A stretch of DNA of 64,000 nucleotides. It comes from Candidatus Bathyarchaeota archaeon. GTDB taxonomy: Archaea > Thermoproteota > Bathyarchaeia > Bathyarchaeales > Bathycorpusculaceae. Location: the NCBI GenBank assembly GCA_022865885.1, contig JALHSQ010000127.1:62001-126000 (forward strand), written 5' to 3'. The translations under genes and the position numbers were made by a program. Each line of letters begins with the position of its first letter. Positions within the stretch are counted from its first letter, which is position 1. Shown here piece by piece: positions 27,645-34,577 of this stretch. The notes under the pieces are model-generated. The model ran no database searches. It saw only the letters and a program-made list of their open reading frames with translations, and was not told where the DNA came from.

Positions 27645-28397
27645 TTACTGTCTCCGATGTCTTAGTCCTTCGATAATCTCTGAAACCTTACGTCTCACAC
27701 CAGTGTCTTCTACAACATTACCAGTCACTATTATATCCGCACCAGCAGAGGCAACAGCCAATGCTTGCCCGCGACCGCGTATACCTCCCCCTACGATAAG
27801 AGGAACGTCAATATAATGTTTGACAGCACGAATCATTTCAGGGGGAACAGGATTCTTTGCACCTGATCCTGCCTCCAAATATATGAAACGCATACCTAAG
27901 TATTGACCTGCCAAAGCGTGCGCGGCAGCAAGTTCAGGTTTATCGTATGGAACAGCAATTGCTTTACCCACCACTCCAGCGGTACCTCCTTCACCGACAA
28001 TTATGTAACCCATAGGGATCGGCTCCAATCCGTATTTCTTCACGAGAGGAGCACCCAGAACTTGAGCCCCAATTAAGAAGTAGGGGTCGGCTGAGTTCAA
28101 AAGCGACATGAACCATATGGCATCTGCATGGCGACTTATGCCCGTTACATTATTAGGAAAGAGAATTATCGGAATCTTCACAGTGCGCCTAACAACTCTA
28201 ACAACATCATCAAGATGGGCTGCAGAAACAAATGTGGAACCACCGATCATTATAGCTACAGTACCACTTGTTCTTGCCTTTCTTGCGATTCTTGAAGCTT
28301 GAGGCGGGGTCACCTTCTCAGGATCGATTAGGGTCAGGTGAATTGAGCCTTCAGCTTCGATTCGTTCAAGAAGACACTTCTCAACGACGCCCGTCAT
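27645..28397 (-). CDS. Geranylgeranylglyceryl phosphate synthase
   Basis: Makes the first ether bond of archaeal membrane lipids from sn-glycerol-1-phosphate and geranylgeranyl diphosphate. 250 residues of a TIM barrel: LTLIDPEKVTPPQASRIA at the start, MIGGSTFVS, LFPNNVTGISRHADAIWF, IYLEAGSGAKNPVPPEMI and IVGGGIRGRGQAL for the phosphate site. It follows the Elf1 gene with a 14-base gap. The 250 bases between it and DP2 have no evident gene. Confidence 0.95.
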   Translation of the reverse strand: MTGVVEKCLLERIEAEGSIHLTLIDPEKVTPPQASRIARKARTSGTVAIMIGGSTFVSAAHLDDVVRVVRRTVKIPIILFPNNVTGISRHADAIWFMSLLNSADPYFLIGAQVLGAPLVKKYGLEPIPMGYIIVGEGGTAGVVGKAIAVPYDKPELAAAHALAGQYLGMRFIYLEAGSGAKNPVPPEMIRAVKHYIDVPLIVGGGIRGRGQALAVASAGADIIVTGNVVEDTGVRRKVSEIIEGLRHRRQ

Positions 28398-28411
28398 GAA
28401 GTTCGCCTTTG

Positions 28412-28678
28412 TTACACGCCCTTTGCCTCAGATACTGATGATTTCCTAGGATGCCCATAGAATTTGTCAGTAAACATACAATACACATCAATCTCGCCTT
28501 GGGCATGTTTGACTGGGAACTCGTCTTTGACGCCACAACTGCCACACCCTACCACAGCACGATCTTCATCACGATAAATCTCAACTCGAATTGTCTCTTT
28601 CCCACATTTCGGACAAGAGAAGAGTTTAGGTAACCGTTTCTTAGGAATGTGGACAACTTTCCTTCTTCTCCGCCCCAT
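28412..28678 (-). CDS. Elf1-like zinc-ribbon transcription elongation factor
   Basis: 88-residue protein with a basic N-terminus ([19 protein letters not shown]) and one zinc ribbon: [11 protein letters not shown] and GCGSCGV, spaced as in Elf1. Elf1 binds RNA polymerase and helps passage through nucleosomes in eukaryotes. In archaea it is best known in TACK groups. It is transcribed divergently from nadE and may share the 88-base intergenic promoter region, which has TTAAATAG near 28733. Confidence 0.85.
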   Translation of the reverse strand: MGRRRRKVVHIPKKRLPKLFSCPKCGKETIRVEIYRDEDRAVVGCGSCGVKDEFPVKHAQGEIDVYCMFTDKFYGHPRKSSVSEAKGV

Positions 28679-28766
28679 TTCTCTAAGCCTTCTACGCTCA
28701 AAACCGATGCCTCTTGATATTTATGTTTGTCCTTAAATAGTTGCCTACAACCGTAAGACGAGGAGA

Positions 28767-29612
28767 GTGGGTTATTTGGAATTGCTGACATCTGTCTTGG
28801 ATTTGAATTGGTCGGATGTAGAAGCCAAGATAACGAGATTTATCAAAGATTATATAGCCAAAACCAAAGCGAAAGGCATAGTATTGGGACTATCCGGTGG
28901 AATCGATAGCTGTACTATAGCAGCACTTTCAGCCCGGGCTATAGGGGGACGTAAAGTTCTTGGACTCATGCTCCCAGAGAAAGAAACGTGCAGCAAACAA
29001 GATCTTGAACACGCGAAACTTGTAGCAGGGAAATTCAAGCTTAAGACGCAAACATGTGACATCACATCGATCTTGGAAGCTTTCTATGAAACTATACCTA
29101 CCTTTGATTTATCGGAAAGAGTTTGTAAGGGTAACATAAAGGCGCGTACACGAATGATCCTTATCTATTATTTTGCTAACAAGCTTGACTTTTTAGTTTG
29201 CGGAAGCTCAGACAAGTCTGAGACAATGGCAGGCTACTTCACAAAATGGGGGGATGTCGCGGCAGACATTTCACCAATCATGGACTTATACAAGACACAA
29301 GTCAGAAGACTTGCACAACACATGGGAATACCTGAGGAGATAATCGTTAAACCATCATCACCTGCCTTGTGGTTAGGTCAAACCGCGGAAGGAGAACTGG
29401 GAGTAAAGTATGACGTTCTCGATTGCATTCTGTATGGTTTGGAGCATTTCATGACAACATGGGAAATAGCCGAGCGAATGAACCTCAAGAAGGAGCTTGT
29501 TGACAAAATTAAGCAAAGATGGCTGTCAACAGAACATAAGAGACGAATGTTACTAACGACGAAACTTGAATATCGGACAGTGGGAGCAGACTTTAGACTT
29601 AAAAGAGGGTGA
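28767..29612 (+). CDS. nadE: NAD synthetase (NadE, ammonia-type)
   Basis: Amidates nicotinic acid adenine dinucleotide to NAD. 281 residues of the ATP-pyrophosphatase family: the P-loop GLSGGIDSCTIAALSARAIG is near residue 40, then CGSSDKSETMAGYFTKWGD near residue 148, with SPAL and LGQTAEGELGVKYDVLDCILYG near residue 200. It lacks the N-terminal glutaminase domain of glutamine-dependent enzymes. The gene directly downstream encodes a nitrilase-superfamily protein, three bases away. The start is GTG at 28767. Confidence 0.94.
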   Translation: MGYLELLTSVLDLNWSDVEAKITRFIKDYIAKTKAKGIVLGLSGGIDSCTIAALSARAIGGRKVLGLMLPEKETCSKQDLEHAKLVAGKFKLKTQTCDITSILEAFYETIPTFDLSERVCKGNIKARTRMILIYYFANKLDFLVCGSSDKSETMAGYFTKWGDVAADISPIMDLYKTQVRRLAQHMGIPEEIIVKPSSPALWLGQTAEGELGVKYDVLDCILYGLEHFMTTWEIAERMNLKKELVDKIKQRWLSTEHKRRMLLTTKLEYRTVGADFRLKRG

Positions 29613-29615
29613 CAC

Positions 29616-30449
29616 ATGGAACGAAAATTCAAAATAGCCCTTGCACAGATCAGCTGTGGGCGAGGAGAGAAAACCGAAAACATTAGAAAGATCGAGAAAG
29701 CCACTAGAAAAGCCCAAAGAGAATCAGCAAAACTTGTAATCTTCCCGGAACTCTCTCTGACAGGCTACAAAGTCAGAGACGAGATCTACGAATTGGCTGA
29801 AACGATCCCAGGACCATCAACGGAAATCGTGGGAAGAATAGCACGAGAAACTGGAATGTACATAGTCTTTGGTATGCCTGAATGTAGTGAAAAGACACAG
29901 GCGACCCTTTACAACACTTCCGTTCTTATGGGTCCTGAGGGTCTCATAGGAAAGTACCGAAAAATGTATCTTCCAACACACAGCATCTTTGAGGAGAAAA
30001 GATACTTCCGTCCCGGATTTCAGTCCGCAGTTTTCGACACAGGACTTGGGAGAATGGGACTGATTATATGCTACGATATTTTCTTTCCGGAAGTGTGCCG
30101 GTTGACGCGCCTAGAAGGAGCACAGTTGATCGTCTGTATCTCTGCCTCGCCCGCAGTCAGACGAGCCTTCTTCGAAACCCTAACAGTCGCAAGGGCAATG
30201 GAAAACACGGTCTTTCTAGCATATGTAAACCTAGTCGGCATCGAAGACGGCCTACAGTTTTGGGGAGGAAGCAGACTCGTTGGGCCGCAAGGCAAGATTC
30301 TGGCAAAAGCGAAATATGATGAAGATGACTTTGTGATAGGTGAAGTCGACTACTCGGACATGAGATCTGCTGAAGCCTTCGTTCCAACATTAAGAGATTT
30401 GCGGCCAGATCTTTTTGACAAGCTGAAAGAAAGCGCTGAGAAACTATGA
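29616..30449 (+). CDS. Nitrilase-superfamily amidohydrolase, possible glutaminase partner of NadE
   Basis: 277 residues with the full Glu-Lys-Cys triad: Glu45 in VIFPELSLTGYK, Lys116 in KYRKMYLP and Cys152 in IICYDIFFPE. Another glutamate, GlyLeuGlnPheTrpGlyGlySer-like (LQFWGGSRLVGPQG), follows near residue 218. In bacteria a nitrilase domain of this type is fused to NadE and supplies ammonia from glutamine. Here it is a separate protein co-transcribed with nadE, so it may act as its glutaminase, but a general amidase (for example omega-amidase) is also possible. Confidence 0.85.
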   Translation: MERKFKIALAQISCGRGEKTENIRKIEKATRKAQRESAKLVIFPELSLTGYKVRDEIYELAETIPGPSTEIVGRIARETGMYIVFGMPECSEKTQATLYNTSVLMGPEGLIGKYRKMYLPTHSIFEEKRYFRPGFQSAVFDTGLGRMGLIICYDIFFPEVCRLTRLEGAQLIVCISASPAVRRAFFETLTVARAMENTVFLAYVNLVGIEDGLQFWGGSRLVGPQGKILAKAKYDEDDFVIGEVDYSDMRSAEAFVPTLRDLRPDLFDKLKESAEKL

Positions 30450-30456
30450 GAGGAAC

Positions 30457-31629
30457 CTATTTCAGCTTTCCTACGGCTTTCTCTATACGGTTCAAAGCCT
30501 CCTCCAATAGCTCGTAGGTCGCAGCATAAGATATTCTAATGTAGCCCTCGCCATAGCTTCCAAAAGCAGAACCCGGGACAGTTATGACACGAGCATTTCT
30601 CACCAAGAATTCTGAGAACTCTTCTGAGGGCATGCCGAAAGCCTTGATATTCGGGAAAGCATAGAAGGCGCCTTGTGGGAGTGCACAGCTAAAACCGCCA
30701 ATCTCGTTAAGCCTTGCATGAACCAAATGGCGTCGCCTGTCGAATTCTTTAACCATACAACTTGTGAAACCTTGCGAACCCTTTAACGCACTGAGAGCAA
30801 TATACTGGGAAAGACTGTTCACACAAGCGACCGTATATTGGTGAACAAGCCAAAGAATAGAAAGAAGCTCTCTCGGACCATAAACATATCCAATCCGCAA
30901 GCCTGTCATCGCATAGGTTTTAGAGAAGGAATTGATAACCAGCGTACGCTCACGCATTCCCCTAAAACTTGCAAGGCAATAGTGTTTCGCAGTATCGTAA
31001 ATTATCTTCTCGTAGACCTCATCTGAAATCACGATCAGATCACGTTCCACTGCAACTTCTGCCAGTGCTGCAAGCTCATCAAAGGAAAGAACGCCGCCTG
31101 TAGGGTTATTTGGATAGTTAAGAATTATCACACGTGACTTGTCTGTGATGAGTGACGTCACGTCACCAACTGAAACCTTGAAATCACGCCCCTCCAGCAA
31201 AGGCATGGAAACAGGAACCCCGCCAGCCAATCGAACACCCGGCTCATAAACCACAAAACCAGGATTCGGAATCAAAACCTCGTCACCCGGGTTCACTAAA
31301 CCAAACAACGCCAGAAAGATAGCCTCAGTACCACCAACAGTGACTAAGACTTCAGAATTCACATTATAGACTAATCCATAATCGTGAAAAGCTTTTTGCA
31401 CAAGTGCTTCACGTAATTCATCGACTCCGTTTGTTGGTTCATAGTGGGTCTTCCCATTTCTCGCTGCTTGTGAGCCCGCAGCCAAAATGCGACGGGGTGG
31501 AGAAAAATCGGGTTCTCCAACGCTTAAATTGATAGAATCAGGCATTTCAGTGGCCAAAGCAAAAAAATGCCTTATTCCAGAGGTTTTAATGTGTTTAAGA
31601 CGTTCTGCAGGCCAAAAGTTTGAAACCAA
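30457..31629 (-). CDS. Class I/II aminotransferase (aspartate aminotransferase-like)
   Basis: 390 residues of fold-type I. PLP lysine is Lys237 in NSFSKTYAMTGLRIGY; the cofactor-ring region has NYPNNPTGGVLSF and SDEVYEKI near residue 190-205, and RISYAAT holds the substrate-carboxylate arginine. N-terminal IKTSGIRHFF and VGEPDFSPP are typical of the archaeal AspC branch. The exact amino acid (aspartate, or an aromatic or branched one) is uncertain. It starts at TTG 31629 and is convergent with the nitrilase gene. Confidence 0.88.
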   Translation of the reverse strand: MVSNFWPAERLKHIKTSGIRHFFALATEMPDSINLSVGEPDFSPPRRILAAGSQAARNGKTHYEPTNGVDELREALVQKAFHDYGLVYNVNSEVLVTVGGTEAIFLALFGLVNPGDEVLIPNPGFVVYEPGVRLAGGVPVSMPLLEGRDFKVSVGDVTSLITDKSRVIILNYPNNPTGGVLSFDELAALAEVAVERDLIVISDEVYEKIIYDTAKHYCLASFRGMRERTLVINSFSKTYAMTGLRIGYVYGPRELLSILWLVHQYTVACVNSLSQYIALSALKGSQGFTSCMVKEFDRRRHLVHARLNEIGGFSCALPQGAFYAFPNIKAFGMPSEEFSEFLVRNARVITVPGSAFGSYGEGYIRISYAATYELLEEALNRIEKAVGKLK

Positions 31630-31776
31630 GAGTCGCTCCTCAAAACGGATTGCTTAATTCAGCATAAATCACTTCCGTTCGTAAACTCGAAATCACTTCG
31701 AAAGAAACAATAATCTTAAGAGTGAAGCCAGTATACAAAGTTGTATCCATTCGAGCTAATCTAGGAGAACAGTGCA

Positions 31777-32256
31777 GTGAAGCTAAAAGAAGGTGTTCAA
31801 GCATACTTAATAGGCTCACTAAAAGACCCCATTGTTAATATACTCGCCAAAAACAGTCATTTAACAAAAACACAGCTTGAAACGCTCTTAATAGACGTTT
31901 TATCAGAAAATCTCGCAGGTAAACAGTTAAAATACGACGAAAAAGCCAAATTAAGGCTAACAAAGGCACAAATAAGCCGCGGTGCCTTCAATAGAACGCT
32001 AAGACAGTCGAAAGAAAACGTCATAAAGTCCATCTACACCGTACTACTGCTGGGGTACTTAGGTGTCTTTGAGAACACGACCCTAGATCCTTATCTGGAA
32101 ATTGCAAATAAGTTGCGACAATATACAGAAGCCTATAAGAGCGCTTTGGGCAATGGCAACAATGCAGAAGAACAACTGAAAATCATAGCAATCATCAAAG
32201 AAGAACTAGAAACAAGCCTAAAACAGCTTTCAAATCCATCTGAGGGCATGACGTGA
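31777..32256 (+). CDS. Small helical protein of unknown function near the origin
   Basis: 159 residues, no family recognised. It is predicted mostly alpha-helical. About residues 25-50 (SHLTKTQLETLLIDVLSENLAG) and 60-99 (RLTKAQISRGAFNRTLRQSK, VLLLGYLGVFE) resemble a helix-turn-helix followed by a winged or dimerising helix, and the last 50 residues form a likely coiled coil with EEQLKIIAIIKEELETSLKQL. It is the first of three uncharacterised genes beside the putative origin and ends with a TGACGTCAC palindrome overlapping its stop codon. Confidence 0.6.
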   Translation: MKLKEGVQAYLIGSLKDPIVNILAKNSHLTKTQLETLLIDVLSENLAGKQLKYDEKAKLRLTKAQISRGAFNRTLRQSKENVIKSIYTVLLLGYLGVFENTTLDPYLEIANKLRQYTEAYKSALGNGNNAEEQLKIIAIIKEELETSLKQLSNPSEGMT

Positions 32257-32529
32257 CGTCACAAATCACAAAGGAAGTACGCGAATGAAATACGGCTCCC
32301 GAAAGCATAATTTGTAGGGCACGTCAGGGGGCTGAAATGTTGAAAGAAGCCCGATTTGAAGCAGTTCAAAAACTCAAGTGCAATGCTCAAGATCAAAACA
32401 CAACGTGATGTGTGACGTCATGAACCGACAGGACCATAATACTTAAATTCTCCATGGATAGAATGTGATCTGTGACGCAACGTGAAAGGGTTGCTAACAA
32501 TCACAGTTGAATCACAGGAAGGAATCACA
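32251..32529 (+). promoter_or_regulatory. Repeat-rich promoter region with TGTGACG and AATCACA elements
   Basis: 272-base gap upstream of the membrane-anchored regulator. A perfect 10-base palindrome GTGACGTCAC is at 32253-32262. GTGATGTGTGACGTCA at 32405 and GTGATCTGTGACGCAA at 32465 are near-repeats exactly 60 bases apart; between them ATACTTAAATTC near 32438 is a fair TATA box. AATCACA then occurs at 32499, 32510 and 32523, the last abutting the ATG. The layout suggests operators for one of the nearby winged-helix proteins, possibly autoregulation. Confidence 0.5.
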
Positions 32530-33242
32530 TGCTTGATCCTTTAGTAATCCTTACGGTCGCATTATTCGCTGGAGCAATCGGAGCATCAATCGAATATTAC
32601 AGGTTAATTCGGAAAGCTCACAGAGAGTATGAGCATGCAAAAGAGACAATTGAGGACATCGTTCTGAGTTTTGACAGACAACTTAAACGTGAGAGTAATA
32701 GGTTAGAACTTGTTGCATACAAGGTGGAGGGACTTGGATCTAGAACCGATACCGTTACTGACAAAGCTAATCAAATCGAAGAAAAAATTGTCACCCTAAA
32801 CGCGAAAATAGCAAGCATACCAGAAAGCGACGATGGAGTGTATATAAGACTTGATGAAATGGAAAGAAAACTGCGAAATGCTGTTGCTTCGCAGGAGATG
32901 TTGACGACAAAAATCACAGAAGTGGAGAAGCAAGCCAAGCAGCTTCCAAGTGCACCGGAAGTAAACATTGAAGCGGTGATTCCCATAAAGCGGGATAGAG
33001 CAGTTGCTCCGCTAACTGAAACAGAGATAACCGCCTTGGAATTTCTTGCCTCAGAAGGTCCTAAAACAGCACCTGAAATAAAGGAAAAAATCAAGCTCAG
33101 TCGCGAACACGCGGCGAGGCTGATGAAAAAACTATATGAGAGCGGTTATGTTGAGAGAAGCACCACGGGAATACCCTTTGTTTACAGCGTTAAGACGGAA
33201 ATGGAGAAACTCCTGAAAAAGACAGAATCTGAATCAGTATAG
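32529..33242 (+). CDS. Membrane-anchored coiled-coil winged-helix protein
   Basis: 237 residues in three parts. Residues 2-22 (LDPLVILTVALFAGAIGASI) form one transmembrane helix. Residues about 30-140 are a long coiled coil rich in Glu, Lys and Arg (HAKETIEDIVLSFDRQLKRE, NQIEEKIVTLNAKIASI). Residues 160-230 are a MarR-like winged helix: LTETEITALEFLASEGPKTA, REHAARLMKKLYESGYVERS and a wing ending FVYSV. Such an architecture could hold DNA at the membrane. A strong GGAAGGA ribosome-binding sequence precedes the ATG. No named family is recognised beyond the winged-helix domain. Confidence 0.72.
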   Translation: MLDPLVILTVALFAGAIGASIEYYRLIRKAHREYEHAKETIEDIVLSFDRQLKRESNRLELVAYKVEGLGSRTDTVTDKANQIEEKIVTLNAKIASIPESDDGVYIRLDEMERKLRNAVASQEMLTTKITEVEKQAKQLPSAPEVNIEAVIPIKRDRAVAPLTETEITALEFLASEGPKTAPEIKEKIKLSREHAARLMKKLYESGYVERSTTGIPFVYSVKTEMEKLLKKTESESV

Positions 33243-33346
33243 ATCATACCGCCAATAAAAAAGCCAAAAAGATCTGATTGCATCGGACAATGATAATTCA
33301 ATCAGTGAGAATAATCCTTCTCATTTCAGTCCAACAACATGCTTCA

Positions 33347-33775
33347 CTATGTTATTGACTGCTTAAGCAGAGCCTGCGGAAAACTGGGTGCCAGCCTATA
33401 TCTAAGGTTGTTAGAAGCCCCACTCTTCGCCAAGATTCCTTTGTTAGTTAGTCTCGAAAGATAAGTGGCTATTGTGCTTATGCTTATGGGTTCCTTGAAT
33501 TCTTGTTCGTAAGCAGTCTGGACTTCCCTTGAGGAAAAAAAGACTATGGGAAAACTTCGTTGAATGATCATACGAACTTTATCATATTTTGAGTTCATAC
33601 TCAAGGCGCCCACGTTTGATGAAACAGAATCACCATCATTGGATACTCCGCCTAGCAGCTCTACAAGATCCAGTAGACGAACAGCTTTGTCCCTAGTGAT
33701 TTGCCCTTCAAAGGCTACAGTATAGCGATTACCATCGTTATCGAATAGCTCGACCCGTATTTTTCTTGCAGGCAT
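33347..33775 (-). CDS. Winged-helix DNA-binding protein beside the origin
   Basis: 142 residues. An N-terminal beta segment (RKIRVELFDNDGNRYTVAFEG) is followed by a helix and a linker, then a winged helix at residues 70-130: YDKVRMIIQRSFPIVFFSSREV, then ISISTIATYLSRLTNKGILAK, with LRYRLA as the wing. It reads away from the putative origin, and its promoter region holds two TTCACA boxes at 33799 and 33814 (TGTGAAC repeats in its own sense) next to a CTATAAC sequence. It is a candidate for a regulator that binds those boxes. Confidence 0.68.
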   Translation of the reverse strand: MPARKIRVELFDNDGNRYTVAFEGQITRDKAVRLLDLVELLGGVSNDGDSVSSNVGALSMNSKYDKVRMIIQRSFPIVFFSSREVQTAYEQEFKEPISISTIATYLSRLTNKGILAKSGASNNLRYRLAPSFPQALLKQSIT

Positions 33776-33973
33776 TGAGAGCTACACCATTTGCGGCGTT
33801 CACAGTTTTACAGTTCACATGTTATAGGTGTTATGGTGAAAACAACAAGAGAAAAAGAGTCATAATCACAGCGAAAAACGGTAAATCTCGAAAATTTGCA
33901 GCGTAAATGGTTCTACACCCCTCACAGTTTGTTAACAAACAAATACGAGGAAAGATCAGGGTTAGTCTGCTTG

Positions 33974-33998
33974 TTCCAGTAGAAAGATGCGGGGGGCC
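33974..33998 (+). promoter_or_regulatory. Origin-recognition-box-like element 1
   Basis: TTCCAGTAGAAA, then GATGC, then six G. Matches the pattern TTCCA-n-n-GAAAC-spacer-GGGGG of archaeal ORB sequences recalled from Sulfolobus and Pyrococcus. Confidence 0.65.
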
Positions 33999-34230
33999 GT
34001 TTCACATAAAAGAAGCATAAAAAGGTCAATAATTGTGAAAAATAGACGACAAAAGAGCCGTTATGAAGTCAACTTCACAATATATTCACAAAAAGTGAAA
34101 CGGTCTGATCATTGCACAGCTTGAGTTGAGTTGAGTGTAACGATTGGTTATTATGAAGAAAAGTCTGGCGCACGCCTGTACTTAGGAGAGTAGTTAAGCG
34201 AATTATTTCCTGTTCGTGCTGAAAAGGAGG

Positions 34231-34253
34231 CACCCCCCTATTTCGTGTGGAGC
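34231..34253 (-). promoter_or_regulatory. Origin-recognition-box-like element 2 (inverted)
   Basis: Read on the minus strand: CTCCACACGAAATA followed by six G and TG. It is a weaker match than the other two because the spacer is two bases, but the G-run and CCA...GAAA core are retained. It is inverted relative to elements 1 and 3 and lies left of the AT-rich core. Confidence 0.55.
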
Positions 34254-34408
34254 ATTAGATTCACAGTGAGCGACTTTTCTTAACAAAAATTTAAACGTTT
34301 GTACAAAATACTAAATGAGAGGTACTATAACTTAAGTACTGAACTTATTCCTCAGAGTATTTCTTCTACAGAAGAAGGAAATCAACAAAAACATTTGAAT
34401 TAACAGAT

Positions 34409-34430
34409 TTCCACTAGAAGAGCAGGGGTG
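34409..34430 (+). promoter_or_regulatory. Origin-recognition-box-like element 3
   Basis: TTCCACTAGAAGAGCA then GGGGTG. It shares TTCCA-S-TAGAA with element 1 and has a four-base spacer as in the consensus. It lies right of the AT-rich core, about 150 bases before the orc1/cdc6 start. Confidence 0.65.
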
Positions 34431-34519
34431 TGTCTGTCCGCTAGAAAGAAAGTGTCACGACCTTTTGTTGCTCCTCTTTAGAATCGTTGTGTATTCGCAT
34501 TACTTTTGTGTACGGCAGA

Positions 34520-34528
34520 GTTTATCTT
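34520..34528 (+). promoter_or_regulatory. Probable TATA box of orc1/cdc6
   Basis: GTTTATCTT lies 50-58 bases upstream of the ATG at 34578. GAGGGGGAG at 34567-34575 is a strong ribosome-binding site, which leaves a short leader of about 30 bases. Confidence 0.45.
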
Positions 34529-34577
34529 TCCATAAGAAATAGAGGCATTACTTCTGAAGTCGAAGCGAGGGGGAGTA

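Larger units (their letters stand above)
33776..34577. other. Putative replication origin (oriC)
   Basis: 802 bases without a gene, directly upstream of orc1/cdc6. It contains three sequences resembling archaeal origin recognition boxes at 33974, 34231 and 34409, and an AT-rich stretch (about 34270-34410, with runs such as AACAAAAATTTAAACG) between the second and third. Those two boxes are in inverted orientation facing the AT-rich core, the arrangement seen in several archaeal origins. Six TTCACA/TGTGAA hexamers also lie in the left half (33799-34090). Origin activity is inferred from this layout and the cdc6-polD neighbourhood. Confidence 0.75.

Noticed and set aside
31145-31170. TGACGTCACGTCACC inside the aminotransferase gene, similar to the origin-region repeats
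   Set aside because: It encodes the conserved-looking GDVTS segment, and a short palindrome of this kind is expected occasionally in coding sequence.
33900-33945. Fourth possible origin box (CTGTGAGGGGTGT on the minus strand near 33910)
   Set aside because: The G-run is present but the TTCCA part is absent, so it was not counted as an ORB element.
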